Assembly (NCBI GenBank): GCA_035764655.1
Contig: DASTYU010000027.1
Location: forward strand, 1-12,424
Source of the DNA: DASTYU01 sp035764655
Lineage (GTDB): Bacteria; Chloroflexota; Limnocylindria; Limnocylindrales; CSP1-4
Direction: 5' to 3'
DNA length: 12,424 nt
The translations under genes were made by a program, and so were the position numbers. Within the stretch, counting starts at the first letter, position 1, and every line of letters starts with the position of its first letter. Positions 7,216-12,424 of this stretch are shown piece by piece. The notes below the pieces were generated by a model. It saw only the letters and a program-made list of their open reading frames with translations. It did not search any database and was not told the DNA's origin.

Positions 7216-8229
7216 GTGACAGAGGTTCCGGGGTCGGGTCAGAGTCCCCGGGGGAATAACCGACCGGTCGAAACAGAAGAACCGGCGAGCAGCGCGGGGA
7301 GCCCGTCCGAGCACGACGCGACGTCGTCCATGCACGACATCGACGCCGCGTTGACGACGCTGCGCGTTGGAGATCGCCCGTCGGACGATGCCGGCAATCC
7401 GTGGCTCGAGCGGCTCGACCTGCGCTCCGCCGACCCACATGTGTGCCCGTTCCTGCGCGCGCTCGACGATCGCGATCAGTTGGCGGTGCCGATCGACGCG
7501 CCGGACGCGCTGAACCGCTGCGCAGCGCTGCGCGAGCCGATCCCGCAATCGCTTCGCCAGCAGGAGCTGGTCTGTCTGACGAGCGGCCACGTGAACTGCC
7601 CGCGTTACCTGCGCGGTGCAATGGCCGCAGAGACCGCGGAGGCCGGGCCACGTCGGGCGGCCCTGAGCCTCAGCGCCATTCGCCGCCCGTCCATCCATCG
7701 TCCGTCGCTGTCTCCGGCGATCTTCGCGGCCACGCTCGTGCTCATCGCGGCGTTCGCGGGTTCCGTCGCATTCGTGGTGGCCCGCGGCGGGTTGACGATG
7801 CCGGTCGTAGCGGGAGAGCGCCCGATCCCCAGCCCGTCGGCACTCGCGGCCGCGCCGCTGCCGGACCCCAGCCCGACCCCCACTCCTGAACCATCGCCGA
7901 TGCCGACACCCACACCCGAACCGACCCCGACACCGACACCAAGCCCCACGCCGAGCCCCACGCCGACCCCGACGCCGGATCCGACGCCCACCGCGAAGCC
8001 GGCGGGGGACCCGATCCTCGCCAGGTTCCCCGAGCTGCGCCGCTGCCCGAACCGATCGAAGTGCTACATCTACATCGTCGAGCCCGGGAACAACCTGTTC
8101 AGCATCGCCCGCTACTACCGCGTGTCGTACGACCGCGTCCTGCAGATGAGCCCGTGGATCACGGACCCGGCCAACATCCGCGCCGGCGACGAGGTCCGCA
8201 TGCCGACCCCGCAGCGCCCCGCTCCGTAG
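7216..8229 (+). CDS. membrane-anchored LysM protein with cytoplasmic four-Cys domain
   Basis: This 337-residue protein has three parts. Residues 1-167 are cytoplasmic by the positive-inside rule and include a compact cysteine motif: CPFL at Cys77, NRC at Cys102, VCL at Cys120 and CPRY at Cys128, with RQQELVCLTSGHVNCPRY typical of a domain I have seen in LysM proteins of Chloroflexota but cannot name. One membrane helix spans about 168-189. Outside, a Pro/Thr-rich linker (216-262) leads to two cysteines (277, 283) that may form a disulfide, and then one LysM domain (about 284-332, YIVEPGNNLFSIARYYRVSYDRVLQMSPWI split across motif), which binds N-acetylglucosamine polymers such as peptidoglycan. 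The GTG start has GGAGG (7206-7210) five bases before it. The layout suggests linking the cell wall to a cytoplasmic redox- or metal-sensitive domain. It directly precedes the dcw cluster. Confidence 0.85.
   Translation: MTEVPGSGQSPRGNNRPVETEEPASSAGSPSEHDATSSMHDIDAALTTLRVGDRPSDDAGNPWLERLDLRSADPHVCPFLRALDDRDQLAVPIDAPDALNRCAALREPIPQSLRQQELVCLTSGHVNCPRYLRGAMAAETAEAGPRRAALSLSAIRRPSIHRPSLSPAIFAATLVLIAAFAGSVAFVVARGGLTMPVVAGERPIPSPSALAAAPLPDPSPTPTPEPSPMPTPTPEPTPTPTPSPTPSPTPTPTPDPTPTAKPAGDPILARFPELRRCPNRSKCYIYIVEPGNNLFSIARYYRVSYDRVLQMSPWITDPANIRAGDEVRMPTPQRPAP
7861..8001 (+). repeat. Pro/Thr/Ser-rich coding repeat (linker)
   Basis: About 47 codons alternate proline with Thr, Ser, Glu or Asp in PTP and PSP units. 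The DNA is a degenerate tandem of CCGACx triplet pairs, prone to length variation. It encodes the extracytoplasmic spacer between membrane helix and LysM domain. Confidence 0.85.
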
Positions 8230-8230
8230 G

Positions 8231-8247
8231 AGCCGCCAGGCGCGGCT
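8231..8247 (+). terminator. hairpin after the LysM-protein gene
   Basis: AGCCGC (8231-8236) pairs perfectly with GCGGCT (8242-8247) over a five-base loop, starting two bases after the stop. A second stem, CCGTG/CACGG, follows at 8264-8279. The tail has only scattered T residues, so termination strength is uncertain. Confidence 0.4.
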
Positions 8248-8264
8248 ATCGCTGCGTTGCCCTC

Positions 8265-8309
8265 CGTGGTGCGACACGGCCGCAGCGCCCGCCCTGATTC
8301 GTGGTGCGA
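8265..8309. repeat. direct repeat CGTGGTGCGA upstream of the mraZ promoter
   Basis: The 10-mer CGTGGTGCGA occurs at 8265-8274 and 8300-8309, 35 bases apart, and GTGGTGC recurs at 8364-8370 inside the MraZ-box array. Each of the first two copies is followed by ACAC or AACAC, giving small hairpins (CCGTG/CACGG at 8264-8279 and TGGTG/CACCA at 8302-8316). The second ends exactly where the -35 element starts. Confidence 0.45.
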
Positions 8310-8316
8310 AACACCA

Positions 8317-8344
8317 TTGACGGCTGGCGTTCGTGCCGTAGAAT
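8317..8344 (+). promoter_or_regulatory. sigma-70-type promoter of the dcw cluster (PmraZ)
   Basis: TTGACG (8317-8322) and TAGAAT (8339-8344) each match the consensus at five of six positions, with 16-base spacing. This is the best promoter in the window. The start of transcription would fall near 8351, giving a leader of about 110 bases before mraZ. Confidence 0.75.
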
Positions 8345-8350
8345 ACCGTT

Positions 8351-8376
8351 AAGTGGCACGAAGTGGTGCAAAGTGG
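8351..8376 (+). promoter_or_regulatory. MraZ operator: three AAGTGG repeats, 10-bp period
   Basis: AAGTGG occurs at 8351, 8361 and 8371 with four-base spacers, an exact 10-bp phase that puts the units on one face of the helix. MraZ is known to repress its own dcw cluster by binding arrays of GTGG/TGGG-containing direct repeats close to the promoter. Position at the predicted transcription start suits repression. Confidence 0.75.
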
Positions 8377-8461
8377 GGAATCAGGAGAGCCTCCCCACGG
8401 AACCACCTCGGCAGCCCACCCGCCTGCGACATGTGCCCGCGCACGAAGGGAATCCCGACTG

Positions 8462-8890
8462 GTGTTCACCGGCGAGTACCGGCACACGGTGGACGACAAG
8501 GGACGGCTCGCCGTCCCCGCAAGATTCCGCGCGCAACTCGCAGAAGGCGCGTTCGTATCGCGCTGGCTCGATGCCTGCCTGGCGATCCACACCCGAGCTG
8601 GGTGGGACGCGCTGGCGACCCGCGTCGCCGAGCTGCCGATCACCGACCAGAACGCCCGGCTGTTCCAACGTTTCATCTTCGCGGGCGCGATCGAAGCCGA
8701 GGTCGACCGACAGGGTCGGATCCTCGTGCCGGCCTACCTGCGCGAATCGGCCGGGCTCGACGGTGATGCCGTCGTGGTCGGCTCGCGCGACCACGCCGAG
8801 ATCTGGGCGCCCAAGCGGTGGGACGACTACCGCCGCGCGCTCGACGACTCCCAATCGCTGGCCAAGGCCCTCGAAGGGCTCGGGATCTAG
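8462..8890 (+). CDS. mraZ: transcriptional regulator MraZ
   Basis: This 142-residue protein is the DNA-binding regulator at the head of the division and cell-wall cluster. It has two tandem AbrB-like (SpoVT/MraZ) domains, each with the D-x3-R motif: DDKGR at residues 11-15 (Asp11, Arg15) and DRQGR at 82-86. The N-terminus FTGEYRHTVDDKGRLAVPAR is typical. MraZ forms ring-shaped oligomers that bind repeated promoter boxes, which are present at 8351-8376. The GTG at 8462 is chosen since it gives the family N-terminus; GAAGGGA (8445-8451) lies ten bases before it. An open frame from 8363 would add a proline-rich stretch across the operator and is rejected. The gene is first in the predicted operon. 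Confidence 0.96.
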   Translation: MFTGEYRHTVDDKGRLAVPARFRAQLAEGAFVSRWLDACLAIHTRAGWDALATRVAELPITDQNARLFQRFIFAGAIEAEVDRQGRILVPAYLRESAGLDGDAVVVGSRDHAEIWAPKRWDDYRRALDDSQSLAKALEGLGI

Positions 8891-8955
8891 CGGGTGGGCT
8901 ACCACATGCGCTTCCAGGGTCCGCTCGGGATCCGACCAACGTTGGTGGAGGAGAG

Positions 8956-9903
8956 ATGAAGGAAGGGCACCTGCCGGTGCTGGCGGAGGAGGTCCTCGCG
9001 ATGCTCGCGCCACGCTCCGGAAGCCTTCAGATCGACGCCACCCTCGGCGGCGGTGGGCACACCGAGCGGATCCTGGAGGCGGCCAAGCCTGATGGCCGCC
9101 TCCTGGGGCTCGATGCCGATCCGGCCGCGATCGACCGGGTCGACCGACGCCTCCGCTCTCGCTTCGGCGAAAGGCTCGTCCTCCGCCAAGCCAACTTCCG
9201 CGAGCTCGCCACGGTCGCTCCCGACGCCGGATTCGATGCCGTCGACGGCTGCCTCTTCGACCTCGGGCTCTCGAGCTTCCAGCTGGCCGACACGGACCGC
9301 GGGTTCGGGTTCCGCGCCGGAGGCCCGCTCGACATGCGCTTCGACACCAGCCGGGGCGTGCCCGCCGCGGAGCTGCTGGCCACGCTGGACGCCGCCGAGC
9401 TGACGGCCCTCTTCCGGCGCTACGGCGAGGAGCCGCGGGCGAACCGGATCGCGCGCGCCATCGTCGACGCCCGGCGCGAGGTGCCCGTCGCCACCGCCGA
9501 GGAGCTCGCCGCGCTCGTCGAGCGGGTTGCGCCACCGAACCCGCGTCAGCCGCGGAGAACACACCCGGCGACCCGCGTATTCCAGGCGCTGCGGATCGCG
9601 GTCAACGAGGAGCTCGAGGCGCTCGAAGCCGGCCTTGCGGCCGCGGTGGACCTGCTGCGGCCGGGCGGCCGCCTCGTCGTCCTCAGCTACCACTCGCTCG
9701 AGGACCGCATCGTCAAGCGCTTCTTCGCCGCGGAGCGGCGCGGCTGCGTCTGTCCGCCCGAGCTGCCGGTCTGCGTGTGCGGCCGGAACCCGCGGCTCAG
9801 GCTGCTGACCCGCAAATCCGTCACGCCGACCCCCGAGGAGGTCGCCACCAACCCACGGTCCCGGAGCGCGCGCCTGCGCGCGGCCGAGCGTCTCGCAGCG
9901 TAG
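8956..9903 (+). CDS. rsmH: 16S rRNA (cytosine-1402 N4)-methyltransferase
   Basis: This 315-residue SAM-dependent enzyme (formerly MraW) methylates N4 of C1402 in the decoding centre of 16S rRNA. It opens with HLPVLAEEVLAML, then the SAM-binding ATLGGGGHTERILE (residues 28-41) and GLDADPAAI (51-59), followed by FDLGLSSFQLAD and PLDMRFD. The middle insertion domain (roughly 115-205) and the terminal block LSYHSLEDRIVKRFF are normal. Near the end is a CxC-x6-CxC cluster (Cys264, 266, 273, 275; CVCPPELPVCVCGRNP), a feature present in many RsmH proteins outside Proteobacteria. The ATG at 8956 follows GGAGGAG (8947-8953). It lies 65 bases after mraZ, as expected for the dcw cluster. Confidence 0.97.
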   Translation: MKEGHLPVLAEEVLAMLAPRSGSLQIDATLGGGGHTERILEAAKPDGRLLGLDADPAAIDRVDRRLRSRFGERLVLRQANFRELATVAPDAGFDAVDGCLFDLGLSSFQLADTDRGFGFRAGGPLDMRFDTSRGVPAAELLATLDAAELTALFRRYGEEPRANRIARAIVDARREVPVATAEELAALVERVAPPNPRQPRRTHPATRVFQALRIAVNEELEALEAGLAAAVDLLRPGGRLVVLSYHSLEDRIVKRFFAAERRGCVCPPELPVCVCGRNPRLRLLTRKSVTPTPEEVATNPRSRSARLRAAERLAA

Positions 9904-9925
9904 CCAGGAAGGAGGAGCCCCCACC

Positions 9926-10117
9926 ATGAGCCGTCGGCACCAGACGAGTCGTCGCAAGGCGTACGGCCGTCGCCAGCACGAGGTGCGCGAGCGCCACGAT
10001 CGCCGCCACCACTCCGAACTCGAGCACGAAGCGGAAGGCTGGGGCTCACCCGGCCAGGCCGATCCGTTCGGCTTCCTCGACCCGCGGATGCCGCGCCTGC
10101 ACTACGCGGCCGATTGA
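9926..10117 (+). CDS. small basic protein of unknown function in the dcw cluster
   Basis: This 63-residue protein is not a family I can name. It has one of the strongest ribosome sites in the window (GGAAGGAGGAG at 9907-9917, eight bases before the ATG) and codon use like its neighbours, and it sits tightly between rsmH (22 bases) and the ftsL-like gene (3 bases). The first 33 residues are very basic and histidine-rich (MSRRHQTSRRKAYGRRQHEV and RERHDRRHH), the middle is acidic, and the end is FGFLDPRMPRLHYAAD. There is no signal peptide or membrane helix. Binding to nucleic acid or acidic lipid is possible but is only an inference from charge. The operon position suggests a role linked to division or wall synthesis. 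Confidence 0.75.
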   Translation: MSRRHQTSRRKAYGRRQHEVRERHDRRHHSELEHEAEGWGSPGQADPFGFLDPRMPRLHYAAD

Positions 10118-10120
10118 CCG

Positions 10121-10501
10121 ATGGCCGTTTACGAGGGCGCGCGACCGCGTTCGATCCTCCTGCCCCGCCGTCAGCCGCGCGCCGAGGCGCCGGCTCTGCC
10201 CCGGCGGCGCATGCGCGGCACGGTCCGGGCGCGCCGGCGTGCCAGCCGCACCAGCATCGTGCTCGGGGGGATCGTCGTGGCATTCCTGCTGGCGTTCTTC
10301 TCGTTGGCTCAGGACGTCCGCGTCTCGGCGACGACCTACGACATCGACCGCCTGCAGCTGGAGCGTGACCGCCTCCTCGCCCAGCAGCAGGAGATCCACT
10401 CGGACCTGGAGCGGCTCGGACAGGAGCCGGCGATCCGCAAGCTGTCGATCGACGCCGGGCTGACCCAGCTCGGCGAGCCTCTCGTCCTGCCCGGTCGCTG
10501 A
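10121..10501 (+). CDS. ftsL: FtsL-like (FtsL/DivIC) cell division protein
   Basis: This 126-residue protein is a single-pass membrane protein with the FtsL/DivIC layout: a basic cytoplasmic tail of about 44 residues, a membrane helix at about 45-63 (SIVLGGIVVAFLLAFFSLA), and an extracytoplasmic segment with a coiled-coil-like helix (about 72-101, DIDRLQLERDRLLAQQQEI). FtsL forms a complex with FtsB/DivIC and recruits and activates the FtsW-FtsI wall synthase at the septum. Sequence similarity in this family is low, so the call rests on topology and on its place between rsmH and the PBP gene, which is the usual ftsL position. The start ATG is three bases after the previous stop. Confidence 0.8.
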   Translation: MAVYEGARPRSILLPRRQPRAEAPALPRRRMRGTVRARRRASRTSIVLGGIVVAFLLAFFSLAQDVRVSATTYDIDRLQLERDRLLAQQQEIHSDLERLGQEPAIRKLSIDAGLTQLGEPLVLPGR

Positions 10502-10514
10502 GCCGTATCGACCG

Positions 10515-12362
10515 ATGCTCGGACGTACGGATTCGCGCCTCCGCCTCCTCGTCCTGCTGGTCGTCTTCGTCGTGGCGTCGCTGGCGCTCGTCAGCCGCCT
10601 GGCGTTCTGGCAGGTGGTCGAGCGCGACTGGCTGCTCGAGCGGGCACTTGCGCAGACGACCGTTCGCATCGAGACGCCGAGCCGGCGCGGCTCGATCTAC
10701 GACCGCAGCGGAACGGTCGCCCTGGCGACGACCGTCGACCGGGACCGCCTCGCCGCCGCGCCGAGGGACATGACGCCGGACGAGCGCCGAAAGACAGCCG
10801 ACGAGCTGATCCGCATGCTGCGGCTGGACGAGGCCGGCGCCGCGACGCTCCGGACGAATCTCGCGAGTGACAAGGCGTACGTGATCATCGCGCATGGCGT
10901 TGCGCCGTCCACGTCGGAGCGGATCCGCGAGGCCCTGGCAGCCGGCCGGATCGCCGATGTCAGCCTCGAGCCCGAACCGGTTCGCGTGTACCCGCAGGAG
11001 GGCGGGGGGCCGGAGTCAACGCTTGCCGCGCACCTGCTCGGCTTCGTCAACCGGGAAGGGATCGGTCAGTACGGCGTCGAGCAGTTCTACCAGGACACGC
11101 TCGCCGGGACACCGCGGGTGGCCATCGCCCAGCGCGACATCACCGGGCGCGTGCTCAGCGATACAGCCCACGTCGACCAGGATGGGCTGCCCGGCACGGA
11201 CCTCAATCTCACGATCGACGCCGGGCTGCAGATCACCCTCGAGCAGGAGCTGCTCGCCGCGTGGATCGCCGACCAGGCCAAGAACGTCTCCGCGGTCGTG
11301 CTCGATCCATACACCGGCGAGATCTACGCAATGGCCACGTACCCGTCGTATGACGCCAACGACTACCGGGCGATCGCCTCGAGCGACCCGTCGCGCTTCA
11401 TCGATCCGATCGTCTCGAGCGTCTACGAGCCGGGCTCGGTGCTCAAGATGTTCACTGCGGCCGCCGCCCTCGAGAAGGGCACGGTGACGCCCGGCACCCG
11501 GATCAAGGACGTGGGCACGCTGCGGCTGGACAAGGGCCGCACGAAGATCGACAACGCCAACCGCCAGGGCATGGGCTGGTTGACGTTCGAGGACGCCATC
11601 GCGTGGTCGCGCAACGTCGTCGCCGCCAAGGTTGCCCTGGGTCTCGGCAAGACGACCAAGAAGGCGGCCGCGACGCTCCACGAGATGTGGGTCCGGCTTG
11701 GCTTCGGGCAGCCGACCGGAATCGATGTCGCCGGCGAGGTTTCGGCCGAGGCGTACGTCCGCGATCCGGCGATCACGCCGTGGCGCCAGATCGACCTCGC
11801 CAACGGATCATTCGGACAGGGCGTCGCGGTCACGCCGATCCAGCTCGCAACGGGTTACGCGGCGATGGTCAACGGCGGGAAGCTGATCCAGCCGCACGTC
11901 GTCAGGTCGATCGGCAATCGCGACATCCCGATCTCGACCGGCACGCCCGTCCTGTCGGGCAAGCTCTCGAAGCAGCTCACGCGACTGATGGACCATGTCG
12001 TCACCGAGGTGCCGTTCTACCGCGATCGCACGCTGATCCAGGGCTATCACGTCGGTGGCAAGACCGGCACGGCCCAGATCTGGGACCCGAAGGCCAACAA
12101 GGGCCGGGGCGGCTGGAAGCACAACAAGTTCAACTACTCGTTCGTTGGCTACGTGGCCCGCGAGAAGGGCCGGCCGGACCTCATCGTGGCCATCCGCATC
12201 GAGGAGGGCCGCCCGACGACCCTGCGCGTCGGCCAGATCGAGATGCCGGTGATGTCGTTCGCGCTGTTCCGGCGCATCGCGCACGCCGCCATCACGACCC
12301 CGGACCTTCTCACGCTCCGCGACGCGAACCTCCAGGTCACCCCGGCCCCAACAGCCCAGTGA
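10515..12362 (+). CDS. ftsI: class B penicillin-binding protein (FtsI/PBP2-type transpeptidase)
   Basis: This 615-residue monofunctional transpeptidase cross-links peptidoglycan, most likely at the division septum with FtsW. A membrane helix lies at about residues 9-29, followed by the dimerisation/pedestal domain starting at RRGSIYDRSG (58-66) and running to about 220. The transpeptidase domain has the three catalytic motifs: SVLK (Ser308 nucleophile, Lys311), SRN (365-367) and KTGT (516-519). Spacing between motifs is normal. There are no PASTA domains at the C-terminus, which ends in a short Pro/Ala tail. It starts 13 bases after the ftsL-like stop. The gene position favours FtsI over an elongation PBP2, and symbol use is by synteny. 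Confidence 0.93.
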   Translation: MLGRTDSRLRLLVLLVVFVVASLALVSRLAFWQVVERDWLLERALAQTTVRIETPSRRGSIYDRSGTVALATTVDRDRLAAAPRDMTPDERRKTADELIRMLRLDEAGAATLRTNLASDKAYVIIAHGVAPSTSERIREALAAGRIADVSLEPEPVRVYPQEGGGPESTLAAHLLGFVNREGIGQYGVEQFYQDTLAGTPRVAIAQRDITGRVLSDTAHVDQDGLPGTDLNLTIDAGLQITLEQELLAAWIADQAKNVSAVVLDPYTGEIYAMATYPSYDANDYRAIASSDPSRFIDPIVSSVYEPGSVLKMFTAAAALEKGTVTPGTRIKDVGTLRLDKGRTKIDNANRQGMGWLTFEDAIAWSRNVVAAKVALGLGKTTKKAAATLHEMWVRLGFGQPTGIDVAGEVSAEAYVRDPAITPWRQIDLANGSFGQGVAVTPIQLATGYAAMVNGGKLIQPHVVRSIGNRDIPISTGTPVLSGKLSKQLTRLMDHVVTEVPFYRDRTLIQGYHVGGKTGTAQIWDPKANKGRGGWKHNKFNYSFVGYVAREKGRPDLIVAIRIEEGRPTTLRVGQIEMPVMSFALFRRIAHAAITTPDLLTLRDANLQVTPAPTAQ

Positions 12363-12388
12363 GCGTGCGCTATGCGACACTCTCCGCC

Positions 12389-12424
12389 GTGACCGACGCC
12401 CACTCGTCGCGCCCGGACGTCCCG
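12389..12424 (+). CDS. possible start of the next dcw gene (12 codons)
   Basis: A GTG at 12389 opens a frame running off the end (MTDAHSSRPDVP). It lies 26 bases after the PBP stop, where a further cell-wall gene such as a mur gene or mraY would be expected. There is no ribosome site; a leaderless start or a start beyond the window is also possible. Too little is visible to name it. Confidence 0.35.
   Translation, partial: MTDAHSSRPDVP

Noticed and set aside
7861..8001. Degenerate tandem repeat that could be taken for a CRISPR or minisatellite
   Set aside because: It is in frame and encodes the Pro/Thr linker of the LysM protein; there are no regular spacers.
8363..8461. N-terminal extension of mraZ starting at 8363
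   Set aside because: It would translate across the operator repeats and give a non-conserved proline-rich tail; the GTG at 8462 gives the standard MraZ N-terminus.
7066..8676. Upstream extension of the - strand open frame beyond the 80-residue gene
   Set aside because: It runs antisense through the LysM gene and mraZ, is Arg- and low-complexity rich, and lacks a ribosome site and any domain-like sequence.
8935..8946. Perfect 12-bp palindrome ACCAACGTTGGT right before the rsmH ribosome site
   Set aside because: About three perfect 12-bp palindromes are expected by chance in a window of this size, and nothing else supports a binding site here.

Overview
The window reads as a high-GC bacterial chromosome segment carrying mostly core genes, nearly all on the + strand. 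GC-rich third positions, the gene set and the style of the accessory proteins (LysM proteins with Pro/Thr linkers and a cytoplasmic four-Cys domain) suggest an uncultured-type Chloroflexota or a related high-GC Terrabacteria lineage. This assignment is an inference; no taxonomic marker was searched.

Region 1 (1-3847) is a TCA-cycle block. It holds the C-terminal part of an NAD-type isocitrate dehydrogenase, then sdhC-sdhD-sdhA-sdhB. The sdh genes overlap or nearly abut (ATGA, GTGA and 5-nt junctions), so they look like one translationally coupled operon for succinate:quinone oxidoreductase. Region 2 (3859-5284) holds an RNase HI-type protein, a META/HslJ-like lipoprotein and the RNase P RNA gene rnpB, whose promoter carries a perfect LexA-type palindrome. 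Region 3 (5285-7215) is less ordinary: a secreted protein with a small Cys/His domain and EF-hand-like loops, about 510 bases without a convincing gene, and an 80-aa four-cysteine protein on the - strand.

Region 4 (7216-8229) encodes a membrane-anchored LysM protein with a cytoplasmic four-Cys domain, divergent from the 80-aa gene. Region 5 (8302-12424) is the start of a division and cell-wall (dcw) cluster: a good sigma-70-type promoter, three AAGTGG repeats at exact 10-bp spacing (putative MraZ operator), mraZ, rsmH, a small basic protein of unknown function, an FtsL-like protein, a class B penicillin-binding protein (FtsI/PBP2 type), and perhaps the first codons of a further gene.

I did not find a clear defence, mobile or CRISPR system. 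The best leads are regulatory (LexA-like box at rnpB, MraZ operator with extra upstream repeats) and the uncharacterised small or modular proteins (63-aa basic protein in the dcw cluster, 80-aa four-Cys protein, four-Cys/LysM protein, secreted EF-hand-like protein).
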